Below are positions 23,067 through 34,793 of a stretch of 64,000 nt of DNA, piece by piece. The notes under the pieces are model-generated. The model did not search any database. It saw only the letters and a list, made by a program, of their open reading frames with translations, and was not told the DNA's origin. The translations under genes were made by a program, and so were the position numbers. Numbering within the stretch: position 1 is the stretch's first letter; each line of letters begins with the position of its first letter. Source of the DNA: Patella vulgata (Eukaryota; Mollusca; Gastropoda; Patellidae); the NCBI RefSeq assembly GCF_932274485.2, contig NC_065879.2, positions 67,167,459 to 67,231,458 on the forward strand. Direction: 5' to 3'.

Positions 23067-24303
23067 CGTAAAGCCTGGCACACACTGTGCGACAACTTAA
23101 ACGTACATTATGCAAGAGCTAAATCTGCCTATTTCAAGTCTTTATTTAGGCTTCAGATGTTATAGAAATGATTAATTATACCTTTTTATTCACACGACAA
23201 GCTCAAATTCAACTCTGTAGACCCACGGATGGCTTGGATATAGTTTGGATTTAAACAGTCGTCCATTTAAAATTAAATCAAGAAATGGCGGACCAAGCTA
23301 ACGTTTACCGTTAGTCGGTGATGTTACTTGATAATTGAGAATATGTAGGTGGAGTTATCGTCTGTCAATCAAACGATCGCCAATTCTCATAGACGGTGCA
23401 CTGCAGACACAATTGATGCATATTTATAGTCCAGCCTTCCAATAGTGACAATTCCGTTCAGAACAAAGTAATTTGACTGAAATTTTCAACATTTTCTTTT
23501 TTTATCATCTATTTTTGAATTATTATAGCAAGAATGGCCAACTCTTAGGACAACACCGGTCGAGTGTTGTGCTTATATAGTATTCCAAGTAACGATCTCA
23601 AATTGGGCGACCCTGGTATGTATAGAAAACAGGCTACGTGAGGATGAGCCTAGAAATATTCCAGAGTATCCTACATATGATTAATCCTCTTATTACCAAA
23701 CAAACAACCAACATGGGACAATCAATAAGCCCGGGAGAGTGATTGACTATCACCCTTCGTTTTCTCGCTACAGTTGCTGGAAAAAAATCAACAACCGCCC
23801 ATTCTAATTACCATCTATGAATCCTAGGACTATATTATTGAGTATATTGCTATACAAACGGAACAATTCACTGGGCCTACCATGTATACGACAGCTCACA
23901 CATTTAATAAGTGCCAGAATCGAAAACTTAATTTTAATTAGTTAGTTAGGCCTAAATTAGATTACCCGAGCCGCTTATATATACATGCAACAGAAAAAGA
24001 TTCCGAGAAACCTCGTGTGTGGTTATGTCACATGAGAGGAATAACCAAACATGGTTGGTTTATATAGGTGAATTTATTTCCTTGATTGTCGCTTAACTTG
24101 TCGCCGAGGTGAGTACTTTACACGATTTGTTGCCGACGAAGCGACGACTTGGGCGACTATATCAAACATGACTGATATTAGCGATCATCGCCGGCGACGA
24201 AATATCGCTAGCGACCGAGTGCGCACACTAGGCGAGTTTTTGAATTTGTATCGTCGGCGACCGAAATCGCCAATGTCGTCGCGTAGTGTGCGCCAGGCTT
24301 AAG
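23067..24303. repeat. Foldback-ended element, interrupted by other repeats
   Basis: The left end TAAAGCCTGGCACACACTGT is complemented by ACGCGTAGTGTGCGCCAGGC-type text at 24,277-24,301. The right part (about 24,104-24,303) is rich in GTCGCCG/CGGCGAC words that form internal hairpins. A TTAA-MITE copy starts 30 bp inside the left end (23,097) and explains much of the size. Probably a non-autonomous DNA transposon, with the interior not coding. Confidence 0.55.
23097..23548 (+). repeat. TTAA-MITE family copy (inside the 23,067 element)
   Basis: Begins TTAAACGTACATTATGCAAG, AGCTAAATCTGCCTATT. It contains the AAATCAAGAAATGGCG block in the opposite order to the 39,501 copy, and ends near TATTATAGCAAGAATGGCCA without the terminal repeat. 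Confidence 0.75.
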
Positions 24304-24560
24304 CCCGTCTTTATTAGCCCAATCGGAGCAGAACAGTAGGACGGTAAACTCCATTTCATTCGCTATACAGTGTACTGTGAGGGAAACTTTGACCGGATAG
24401 CGGCGCTACGGCCTAATCTTATATTGAATTCCAACCGTCAGGGGGTATTTTTAGGTGCACGCCAATCTGTAAATAGAGCCTCGGTTTTCCGTCCCATTCG
24501 AACGACTATGCGTTATCCTTTGCCAAGCCCCCGTCCTGCACCACTGTCAAAGAGGAATCA
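24303..24560. repeat. Two SINE family 2 fragments joined in inverse orientation
   Basis: 24,303-24,358 is a + orientation tail (CCCGTCTTTATTAGCCC to CCATTTCATT). From 24,359 the - orientation body follows at once (CGCTATACAGTGTACTGTGA, GATAGCGGCGCTACGGCC, to about 24,560). The junction removes the tail of the second copy. Confidence 0.75.
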
Positions 24561-24561
24561 T

Positions 24562-25890
24562 TCCGACATTACGCGAATTGTCCGATATCCTCTCACATTG
24601 AGCAGAAATTCGCCCGTGTATCTGTTATCACTCGTCACATCAGTCAGTTATATAGAAGGATAACTCTTGTTTTCCTTTTGTTTTCGTCACTTCCTTTTCT
24701 TGAAATGTTCATTACGCATCTATCGTAGCAATGACCTCTGTGTTAAAATAATTTTTGGAACATATGTGATAATGACTTATACCAATATTGTCCTTTAACT
24801 GACCCACGTGTTCCAGCTCAACATTTTCATCGACGTTTAGTTCATGCACTGTTTCTGATCAACATGTCCCGTGCACATGTTCCTGATCAACATGATCAAC
24901 ATGTCCCTCATCCACATGTCTCCACATGTCCCTCCTCAGTTCATTCTGCACACATATACAAAAATTAGTAATGTGGTCTTACTCCGTTTCATATCTGCCA
25001 TACACAAAAAGGTTATAAAAAAAACCTTTTCATTGATATTAAATTGAATCGGGATAAATATTTCTCAAAATTATCAAAGGATACTTACATGTAGAGTTTT
25101 CGGCTAAATGGTCGATTTAGGAATTAAAATATCGGTCAACTAGATCTGTGTCTGTTCTTAGGCGGATCTAATTGTAAACAGGCAGTGTAAGTTTAGTATG
25201 TCCTCAGTTGAGACTCACGAGTAAAAACAAGTAAAATACTCAATAATTTTGTACTATTGTAAATTTAATCACACTGAAAAAGATCTTTTGTTGGATCTCA
25301 ACACAAGGACTTATGCTAACACTATTCTACACAAGCTTGTGTTGTTGTGCATTACATTAACACAAACTTATGGAGATTTGTAAATGTGTTATACAATTAA
25401 CACATGTAATGTGTACCGTTAACAATTTGTTTTTCTGAATTCGAGTTCCACAGGATTAATAACCGATAGGATAGAATTAGAAGAAAATAGTTCTAGAGCT
25501 CATATCAATATAATATGAATGTTAAAGTGATTTGTATTCAATCTTTAAAAACTATATTGCAATATTTCTAATCAATTATATTCGGTGAAATACGTGAACC
25601 GTTCAAATTGAACGACAGTCGTTTACCTTTTTAATCTATTTTACACGCTTTTTATTATTATTTTGTCGTTTGTAAATCAGCCTTTATAGTCCAGGCATTT
25701 TAACTTAATTTCGCACCATTCCGGACAGTTGCTGCAATAGAAATGCCGATCACGGTTTATGGTTGGTCTAGACATATTTTATCACCAAAAAAGTCCCAGT
25801 TCGAAATCCGTACCTAAATGGGTCAGATTAACAAAAATCCAAAATAGCCCCCAGTTTTGATCGGAAAATGCATTTTTTTATTTACTTATC
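24562..25890. other. Intergenic DNA, nothing firmly recognised
   Basis: AT-rich. About 24,860-24,945 has repeated ACATGTCCC words. About 25,290-25,420 is rich in AACACAA and its complement. No coding segment. Confidence 0.35.
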
Positions 25891-25896
25891 ATAATA

Positions 25897-27427
25897 TACT
25901 ATTCAAAAAAAGTAGGGGATATTTGATTTTGGGGGCATAATACTAAAATATGCAAATGACTACGAAAAAAGTCACTATAGAACCTAACAGAAGAAACATT
26001 TCCAGTTACATGTGACGCCCAAACGCACCAATAGCTACCGCATGGAATGCAGGTGATGCTTGGGATCATCATGGGGGTCCAACCCAAGATTTGCACGACT
26101 CTGACTTTGAATGTTACAGTCATTGTGGCATTGAATTCCAGGGTGGAAACATCAGTTTAATTGTTTTAGTGACCAGAAAACAAATTTTGATATGCGTCGG
26201 CTTACCCAAAATGAAAGGTTACGTGCCCTTGGCATGCTACAGATCGGCACAACACAGGCGGTTGTGGCGCGGACGATGAATGTTTCTCAGTCTGTCATAA
26301 GCAGGCTATGGTCCAGATACCGTGATACACAATCTGTACAGGACAGACCACGCTCAGGTCGACCAAGGGCGACAACTCAAGCCCAGGATCGATTTATCCG
26401 TACCTTGGCCTTGAGAAATCGTGTCATCACAGCAAATCAGATCAGCGCTCGTCTTCAAACAGACACTGGTGTGAGAGTGAGTGACCAGACGATTCGGAAT
26501 CGACTGCATAGGGGTCACCTTCGCGCCCGACGTCCTCGCGTGATCCCTTGTTTGAGAGATCATCACATTCAGGCAAGACGTCGTTGGTGTAGGGATCGTC
26601 AACACTAGGATAATCGACGCTGGAGCAATGTGATGTTTTCAGATGAGTCAAGGTTCACTGTTGATTTTTTGGACAGACGTAGGAGGGTGTGGCGTCGTCG
26701 AAACGAGCGCTTCCAAGACGTTAACGTCATCAGACATGATCGATTTGGGGGTGGTTCTGTTATGGTGTGGGGAGGCATCACTGTTGCTGGAAGAACGGCT
26801 TTACATGTTGTTGCAGGGCATGTTACAGGCCAGTACTACCGGGACAACATCTTGGCAGTCCATGTTGTGCCGTTCGCACGACGTCATGGCCGCCGTTTCA
26901 TCTTCCAGGATGGCAACGCAAGATGTCACAGGGCCAGGATCGTTACAGGTTACCTCCAACAACAGAACATCACCACATTACCTTGGCCAGCACTGAGTCC
27001 CGACCTCTCCCCCATCGAGCATGTCTGGGACATGCTTGGACAGAGGTTACGTCAACGTCAACAACGTCCTGCCAATGTCCAAGAACTTGCTGCTGTGTTG
27101 CAACAGGAATGGGACAATCTGGACCAAAATGACCTTAGACGTCTCATTAGGAGTATGCCACGTCGGATCAATGCTTGTTTGGCAAACAGAGGAGGATTTA
27201 CCCGTTACTGACTTGGTTGTGATGCTGTGGTAACTTTGCTGTTTGACCCCGGGTATCATTTTACCCTTATAATGGTCAGTCTGTGCCTTACTTAGTCTAA
27301 CGATCATTTGGAATAAATCGATGAATGTGAACTTCATTTCATTTTGTCATTTGTTTCTTCGTCAGTTTCATTAGGTGACTTTAATAACACTTAAAAATCA
27401 AATATCCCCTACTTTTTTTGAATAGTA
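25897..27427 (+). mobile_element. Tc1/mariner (Tc1-type, DD34E) transposon, copy 2
   Basis: A 1,531-bp element with the same 34-bp terminal inverted repeats as copy 1, flanked by TA (25,895-25,896 and 27,428-27,429). It keeps the 12 bp missing from copy 1, so it gives the family's original 3' end of the gene. Its right terminus lies directly against an older related element (27,430-28,003). Confidence 0.95.
26192..27211 (+). pseudogene. Tc1-type transposase with nonsense and active-site change (copy 2)
   Basis: Same protein family as 3,778-4,804. It is one frame from MRRLTQNERLRALG to RGGFTRY, about 340 residues, interrupted by a TAG at 26,606-26,608 where copy 1 has TGG (Trp). The second catalytic Asp is also changed: copy 1 reads QDDNARCH, this copy QDGNARCH (GAC to GGC near 26,911). 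The first Asp (FSDESRF) and the Glu (SPIEHVW) are intact. It therefore could not cut DNA even with the stop suppressed. The intact region from 26,630 runs to the natural stop at 27,209-27,211. Confidence 0.93.
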
Positions 27428-27429
27428 TA

Positions 27430-28003
27430 TGTTCGAGTTTGGTATCAAAATATATCCATTTCCATACACATTTTGGTGATCACAGACTGTGACACATTAA
27501 ACGTGTTGGCTACTGCTCGCTGTGTAGAACCCATCTGAAACATGACAATAACACGTAAACGTTCATCATGTTAAAGAGGGCTCATTGCAAATTAAACGTA
27601 ACACACTAAAGCAAAGATACGCTAAACATGACAATAACACGTAAACGTTCATCATGTTAAAGAGGGCTCATTGCAAATTAAACGTAACACACTAAAGCAA
27701 AGATACGCTAAACAGTAAATCGTATGCAAAAACCGATAGGAAAGCAAACATGGATATGATAAACCAGCACGCGGCAATTTTCATTAATCCTTCTTTGAAG
27801 TGTCAAATTTGACAATGAACCCCTCCCACGTGTATGGTGCTATTGCGTGTCGTACGTACAGCTCAGAGGTTCTGTTGGGGCGATAAGTTCTTCACCTCTG
27901 AACATACTCGCAAAGCATGTCAGGTGTCCATGACTATTTATCATATCACAACCTGCATAGGTATTTGCATTTCAATTTCCCCTACTTTTTTTGAAGAGTA
28001 TAT
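27430..28003 (-). mobile_element. Older Tc1-related relic, 5' part only
   Basis: On the - strand it starts at a terminal repeat TACTCTTCAAAAAAAGTAGG, close to that of the young family (TACTATTCAAAAAAAGTAGG). About 380 bp later it encodes DERLRVIVMFQMGSTQRAVA and NTFNVSQSVITK, which aligns with the first HTH of copy 2 (GTTQAVVARTMNVSQSVISR). The transposase is cut off after roughly 45 codons, at the point where copy 2 abuts. Its catalytic domain is absent. Confidence 0.85.
27541..27712. repeat. 86-bp tandem duplication inside the Tc1 relic
   Basis: Units 27,541-27,626 and 27,627-27,712 begin CATGACAATAACACGTAAAC and end AGATACGCTAAA, with no difference seen. The duplicated segment covers the first codons of the relic's transposase (complement of DERLRVIVM). 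Confidence 0.92.
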
Positions 28004-29080
28004 AAAAATTAGTAAGTACCTTACAAAACTAACAATTGAATATTAAAGATTCACCGCTTAAAATTCTACTTTTTTTAAAAAGGGTCAAGTTCAACCTTAA
28101 AATGCATGGGTCAAATTCATTTATTAAATATACAAATTCAAATTCAATGAACTGAAATAAATAAAAGTAAATATAATTGTGTGCCTTACAAAAAATAATC
28201 CCTATATAAATATTGAAATGATCGAACGATTAGAGCACTGTATAAACACACTTGTCACACATGTTTTGGCGTTAAATTAATAAATAACAAAAGCTTTTAA
28301 GAATAAAACTAAACTCCAAAAAGGTCGATGTACGCCGGACTCTTATTTGTAACATTAATAAAAGCTGTAAATATATAAATATAGACATAAAATACCCCGA
28401 AAGTTGCTTCGTCAGTCAGTTTGTGTTCCATTAAAGGTACAAACTCGTGATTTTCATTTTTCGGACTACCGAGGCAGACGCCAGGAGCGAAGCGGAACAC
28501 CACGGCTCCTCATTTTAACACTAGTTTTATATGCTTTGTATATATTGAATGCCAAGAGGCCTCCGGGCCTTCGATGGATGTAATGTTGACAATTTTATTA
28601 CTAAACAAATATTTAATTACTTTCAAATAAGTTATATTGACATTAGTCGTATAGTATTAAATATATACAGGTGGAATATATGACGTGTAGGCGGAAACAC
28701 TGCTCTCATCTTCATTAACCAGTTTCGGGTCAGATCTAAATATTAAGGCCAGCTGAATATTTCGTCAAGGTCGCGAGGTGTAAATAGTGCATTATGGGGA
28801 TATATTATGACCAGACTGACTACGACAATTTAAGTTTAGAAAACGTAACACAGAAATATATCATTAGGAGATATTTCATTACATTCAACGTTGATCGATT
28901 CATGGTGTATTTCAAAACCCAGACCCCCGATCAATTATTTATATAACCGTAGGTAATATAGTCCAGAAAACTGAAAGCCATCCTACAAGCTACAATATTG
29001 GCCCAACATTGGTTCTACAGAAAATTTGATAGGTCAATAAGTCCACGTGATCTGAATATCATTTTCAAAAGAAAATATGT
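28004..29080. other. Intergenic DNA, nothing recognised
   Basis: AT-rich non-coding DNA with no recognised repeat. The small - frame at 28,309-28,503 is unsupported. Confidence 0.35.
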
Positions 29081-29086
29081 CAGATG

Positions 29087-29434
29087 TTAAAAACATACAT
29101 TATGCAAAAGCTAAATCTGCCTATTGCAGGTCTTTCTTTAGGCCTGAAATGTTATCTAAATTATTAATTAGACATTAATTAACTTATCCAGACCATAATC
29201 AACTCTCGATGGAATCGGTTCCGATTTTCTGCTCAATTTTATTCATGATTTAATCATAAAATGGATAATCGAGACTATGTTTTTTTTATCGTACCGACTT
29301 TAGTAATGATGATCGGTTCAGAGTGGATCAATATGACTGAAATTTTCAGCAAATTCCCTTTACATTATCAAGTTTTTAACTATTATAGTGGGAACTGTTA
29401 GCTCTTCGTCTAATCTCCCATAACATATCTTTAA
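29087..29434 (+). repeat. TTAA-MITE family copy with both TTAA ends
   Basis: 348 bp between TTAA (29,087-29,090) and TTAA (29,431-29,434). Left end ACATACATTATGCAAAAGC and AAATCTGCCTATTGCAGG; then GGATAATCGAGACTATG; right end CGTCTAATCTCCCATAACAT. This is the clearest uninterrupted small copy. Confidence 0.85.
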
Positions 29435-29451
29435 TGTAGTGTATAGAAAAC

Positions 29452-29495
29452 ATGAAACGAAACGTAAATTACACCAAATTGTAATCAGATTAGTT
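29452..29495 (+). repeat. Fragment of the 7,288 foldback element
   Basis: AAACGAAACGTAAATTAC and TTGTAATCAGATTAG match the inner right arm of the 7,288-7,785 element. Confidence 0.5.
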
Positions 29496-29499
29496 CAGC

Positions 29500-30380
29500 T
29501 ATGTCTCTAAATTATATCAAGACCCTTGCCATGATATTGTCCGACTATCAAAAGCGTTTACCAAAGAGCAGGAGTTTTCCCTAAAACGGAATTATTATCA
29601 CTTTATTTGTCTAAGACACAAAAATGGCTGTGTGAAATTAATAGAAACCAATGTACACTTTAAATGACCATAACCCAAGTTAGAAAAGACCGATGTAAAT
29701 ACATTTTGGACTTTAATGTAATTTGTAATAAATTGCCTTTTTTTGTGTATATTACATTAAACTCTATACTTAACCTTGTGTCTGATATATTGTGTTTTTA
29801 AGATCAATGATGGCAAGCGCTAACCCTAATCCATAATATCGTCAACAATCACTGCCCTAACTCTATTTACACCTCGCGACCTTGACGAAATGTCTCTTGT
29901 GTGACTTGGGGATGAACTCGTTACTGGCAAACCACGCTTTAATATGATGGACGTAACATGACAAGGTAATAATTAATAGTTAGCATTAAATCTTAAAAAA
30001 GATTTTACAACCATGAACATGTTCTAGGCCAAGTCTCTTTCGTCCATCATCCAGTCATAAAAATGTTACTTCAGCCAAGTCATGTCACAGTTAAAGGACG
30101 ACTGCACTTTTCTTCGAGTCTTGGCAGGGGACCGGACTATGGACAGACTGCAGCAATTATTCAAGCCCCCTTTTTTCAGTCTTTAATCATAATGATCTCC
30201 GACTAGTAATTACCCCCCCCCCCCCTCCCCGCCATTGATGCCTAAGTTAAATCCACAACATTTAGCGGCCTATAACATGATTATGGATATTCCGATGATC
30301 TTACTCATTATAACAACAAAGAGCCCAGCATTTCACAATTTCCATTAATCGTTATTCCAAGCTATTAGCCAACACCATAA
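29500..30380. other. Intergenic DNA, nothing recognised
   Basis: Non-coding, with a poly-C tract near 30,212-30,230. Confidence 0.35.
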
Positions 30381-30381
30381 A

Positions 30382-30668
30382 TAACGGAAACGGTTTTATT
30401 TAAATCAGTGGGTTTAATGGCTTGTCAGCACAATACTAGGTCATTTCGGGATTAACATATGGTTTAATTTTATTTCTATAATTCGCTTGCGCGTAGGTGT
30501 CTTTAGCAGTGGGAGGAAACTGGAGGACTTGGAAAAAAAACATGAGTTTGGACAGGCGATTCTACCCCTTGTCACGTACAAGCTGGGAATCGAAACCACG
30601 GCACTTGGCTCAATGACAGACCTTCTGAACCAACGCGCACGCTTTACGCATTCGGCCACCCAAACCCC
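30382..30668 (-). repeat. SINE family 1 copy with a 55-bp extra 3' flank
   Basis: In - orientation: GGTCATTTCGGGATTAACAT, AATTCGCTTGCGCGTAGG, AGTGGGAGGAAACTGGAGG, GGGAATCGAAACCACGG (B box complement), and GCATTCGGCCACCC (A box complement). The preceding 55 bp (AACGGAAACGGTTTTATTTA to GGCTTGTCAGCACA) recur, joined to the same SINE end, at 34,794-34,905. Confidence 0.85.
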
Positions 30669-30669
30669 T

Positions 30670-31830
30670 ACTACAAATGGCGCCTTTTACGCCGATTCGC
30701 ATACCAGCTTAACGCCCGTCCCAATTGAACGAGTAGCATATAGACTCGCAATAAAAAAAAATGATATATTTTATGGCCACCTATCACTTGCTGATATCGA
30801 ATACAGCTAATTTAATATGGTATATTAAAATATCATATTTCCCGAGTAGTATGTCGCTTTAAGTATTTAAGAATAGCAATAAAAGAATAACAAAATTTAT
30901 GACCACCTGTCTCAGTAAGTGACAAAATGTCGACTGTCTGTTTAACTTATTTGCGCTATTTTATCTAGAACTGTCAGCTCTTTATCTAAATCTTACATTT
31001 TAAGCATTTATACCAATATTGTTAACGCATCATTGCTTTATATTTTTTTCTGTAATTGATGTTGATCTGTTACTAACCAAGAAAATATAGAAATTTTAAC
31101 AAGACACAATATTCATTTACGTTTGATAGCGATCACTGCAATAATCAGTTGAACTACTTTAGACTAGTTTCAGCTCAACACAAAGGATTATAGTTATGGT
31201 GAACCATACTTGAAAAGATAAACTGGCAGATTTTAAAATCATGACGGCCATAGTTCCGTGCAAAACGCGCAACACTTTATGGGAGTTGGAATAATTGCAT
31301 GGTTTTTGAACGCTACCCATATTGTGTTTCTACTTCTTGGGGGCTCGGCCAATTCAAGTACGATCGACGTCAATTTAGTATACTTGTTCTTTGGACAGTT
31401 GTTCATTGATTTGGCGGGCATGGCGATGAAGTCATGCTCGTTACTTGGTCGATCGAAAGCTCGGACGTGCTATTAATACTTTTCATGGAGATTAACAAAC
31501 GTATATTTGGAAGTTGGAACACACGTTACTCTACTGTAATACTATAGGGCATATATACTGTAGAGGTTGCTTAAGTTCTCTAAAAGATGCTCTGGTTAAT
31601 GTATTGAAGTCGTTAGCTAGTACCAGTGAAAATGGGGTTTAGGCTAACAAGGATATGTAGATTAAAATCGGACAATGACATCATAGTCTGGAAATCCAAA
31701 TATGGCAACCCCATGCGTTAGAAACCCATCCTCCCTGGTGCCCATATAAGTACACCGTGTTGAAATTCAGACTAGCTTCTGTGCAGCTGACCAATCAGAT
31801 AAAGGAAGTACCTGGTACATTTCCCGGGGG
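30670..31830. other. Intergenic DNA with one worn MITE end
   Basis: About 30,850-31,003 ends AACTGTCAGCTCTTTATCTA then ATCTTACATTTTAAG, which looks like an old TTAA-MITE terminus. The hydrophobic frame at 31,258-31,476 has no other support. No gene called. Confidence 0.4.
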
Positions 31831-32335
31831 TCAGTTCGTGACTCAAACACGTATCCTCTTTATAAGAACGAGCGCAATTAAGGTTCTTTAGACATCATTC
31901 GGGCATCATTTAAACCACCAGGCAGATACTAGATACTAAGAGGGGAAATGCTGAGCTTGCAAAGGAGTGGGATAGAGAGAATAACTTTATTTGTAATCTA
32001 TGTTTGCAACCTATGCATCCAGTGCTTGGCATAAACTGTAGAAACGAATTGTGGTATTTTTATTCCGGAGCGTAACCATAAACCGAATAATCGCAGCAAG
32101 ATGCAAATTCATAACGTGAACTGTCAGAGTGACATTTAGAGAAACGTTTTAACGGCCGAGATAAAGATATATACACAATGTTTAAAGTGGAGTCCTAGAG
32201 AGTAAAGAATTACAAAAAAAACCAGAGACAATATCAGACGATCACAAGGCTGTTAAAATATGTAGCAGAGAAGAGAGTATGCGTCACACGTTGGATGTGT
32301 GGAGCTTTTGGGTAGAGTGCCTTTCCACATCTAAC
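31830..32335 (+). repeat. Dispersed repeat, copy 2 (partner at 10,245-10,735)
   Basis: Diverged counterpart of the 10,245 copy, with the same landmarks in the same order (GGTTCTTTAGACATCAT; CCAGTGCTTGGCATAAACTG; GAATTACAAAAAAAACCAGA; GGATGTGTGGAGCTTTTGGG). Confidence 0.5.
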
Positions 32336-32339
32336 CAGC

Positions 32340-33935
32340 GATTAAAATTAATTATACTTGATAATTCTCCAATATTTTATCATATTTTGATTTAGGTGGT
32401 TATATTTTCCATATGCCTACGTGCGAAATGCGAGGAAATTATGTGTTTAAGATTATATAGGTTGTAAACTAATACGCGCGTAGTCATGCGAAAAAAATTA
32501 CACAATAATACAGAATATCAAATTTTTGTAGTGAATACAAATCATATGGTTGTTTACTATCTGGTCAAATTACAAAACCACTCCCCATGTTGCACCATGT
32601 GAATATTACGCATGAAGCTGAACTCGAGGTGAAACCACTCTACCACGATAATGCACCCCTTTAACATTCTAAAGATATTTGAGATGCCCATGTTTATCTT
32701 TTATCCTATAACTAAAACATATTGAATATTGAATACAATTTGTACAATTACGCTGATTCGTTACTAGGGGTAAAATACAAGTATTTGTATATTTGTTTGT
32801 AAAACTTGGTAATTGATATTCGGTTATATTATATATCACGTATTTATTATCAATTGTCTACTAATCATGATACTAAAATTTTGCTTTTAAAGAAAAAGGA
32901 TTTCTTTAATTTAGGTTACAGTAAATCGACTGTGTGTCTGTTTTCGCCCTCTTCTTCAGCTAGTAAATGTAACTAGTGTTTTCCCTTTTTAGCGTCACTT
33001 CCCGATTCTTCAAATCATTGTTAGAATTATACTGGAATGTGTTTAACCAGTTCTATCACATATGTAATATTGGTGGATACACTGTCCTTTAATACCCTAG
33101 TTTGCCCCAGCACTCATTAATTGGCATTTTCTGGAAGTCTAATATACACTGAACGGCATGACAAGACTAGACTAGAGCTATAATATCTTTAGAGATGGAC
33201 ATCGCTTAGATACTGTCGTTTGGTAAATAAAAATAAATGCAGGAGGAGCAAACCATACATAAACAATAACACAATACAAATCCACGGAAAGATACACACA
33301 GACATATCAAACAACAAATTGTAAGTGCAGGTTAATAACTACTCAAGACAAACCCAGGAACAAGACATATGTTTCAACCGACAACCGCATACCAAATCAC
33401 CTATTGCTTATAAAACGCTTGGACGACTTTAATAAGACAGAAAATATGAATGAAAGTAATAACATCACTCAAAGGGTGATAATGTCACGTGATTTCCTTG
33501 TTAGTGGCGCCATTTTGTCTTGTCTCTGAAATGCAGTATCAAATACTGAAGCGACATTGAACACTAGTCTATTCTAAAATACTCCCGGCAGCACCATTTC
33601 CCCCAAACAACTGATCGATAATCGATAACCGAACTATTTTATTATTCGCTCTTTGATCTTTATATAAAGAAAATATAATTATATTTTCTTATCATAGATG
33701 TTTTTCTCTGCAAATGCGAAACGTCATTCACTTTCATGTTGATCAGAGTTACTAAATTTGATTTTGTCACCTAAAAGATAGTAGGCCTATCGATTGCTTA
33801 ATATTAAAGCGATTATTAATATATGCAAGCCAGCATAATCCCTCGTCTTAAATCTACGTTTAATCATACTAACAGTTGAATTTACATATTAATTAGAAAT
33901 TTAAGGTACCTGAATAATGTTCATTGTTTATCGGG
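32340..33935. other. Intergenic DNA, nothing recognised
   Basis: AT-rich non-coding DNA. No repeat was placed. Confidence 0.35.
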
Positions 33936-33939
33936 AGAT

Positions 33940-34136
33940 TGGATGGCCGAATGGTTAGCACATGTGCGTTGTGTCATAAGGTCTGTCATTGAGTCAACTG
34001 GCGTGGTTTTGATTCGGCTGTCCATCCTCGTGGGTTTTCTCTGGGTCCTCCGGTTTCCACCCACTGCTAAAAACCCCTACGCGCAAGCAGATTATTGAAA
34101 TAAGCTTGAACCATAAGTTAGTCCCGAAATGATTTA
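33940..34136 (+). repeat. SINE family 1 copy
   Basis: GGATGGCCGAATGGTTAGCA (A box), GTGGTTTTGATTC (damaged B box) joined early to TGTCCATCCTCGTGGG (internal deletion), core TTTTCTCTGGGTCC, 3' part CCCGAAATGATTTA. No CT tail. Confidence 0.85.
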
Positions 34137-34204
34137 CTGAAACCAACTGAATTATCTATCGATCGTTTGCCCCCACTGCCTCTCAGAACATTTTAATTGC
34201 AAAT

Positions 34205-34600
34205 AAACTACCCAAAGAATCTATTCTAAGAATCCTTGTTTGTCATGTGACTTGAGGGTGGGATCCATTCATCTTGTATTTGTCGTTAGTCGCTGCCCAT
34301 TTATTATAAGTACCGAGGCCTAAGTAAATTCTTGGATTATCCTCTGCAAATTTATTCTCCGCCTTTAAATCGTAGAGTCTACTGGACGCTTACGTCTCTC
34401 AATGTTCTCACAACCGATAGCCATTATATCACCACATCTGAGTGCTTTTTTGCGGCCAGATAGGGATACCCTTACATTCTTGTCCTGTTGGCGCTCCATG
34501 GGTGTTTTTCAGGAAATCCTGTATTTTTCTGATAACTGAATGTCTATGCTTCCCATACATACCAAATATGTCATACTAATAATGGAAAATAACTAACTAC
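34205..34600 (+). repeat. Dispersed repeat, copy 1 (partner at 63,020-63,475)
   Basis: Both copies share ATTTATTA(T/C)AAGTA, TT(G/C)(T/G)C(C/G)GATTAT-type words, CCCTTACATT(C/T)TTGTCC, GCTCCATG(G/A)GTGTTTTTC, AATCC(T/A)GTATTTTTCT and CATA(C/T)ATACCAAA in the same order. Family unknown, with no conserved frame seen. Confidence 0.6.
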
Positions 34601-34793
34601 GCTATAGGATATTTTTATGGTAGTGTATAGTTAAGCGAGTTAAGATATTGATCAAGTAAATATTAGTATATGATTTTTACCTTTATATTGAACCCATCCA
34701 TTTGATGTCAAAGTAATACATTCAATAAATAACACGGTTATTTCTCTGTTAAAAAATACACAGAGAGAGGGAGAGGCTTGAGGTGGGGCGGAC

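Noticed and set aside
30487-30810. 107-codon frame (and the similar frames at 62,205 and 62,159)
   Set aside because: They read through SINE family 1. Nearly the same peptides occur at each SINE copy.
31258-31476. Hydrophobic 72-codon frame and its antisense partner
   Set aside because: No in-frame ATG start, splice site or conserved pattern was found, and both strands are open, which suggests chance.
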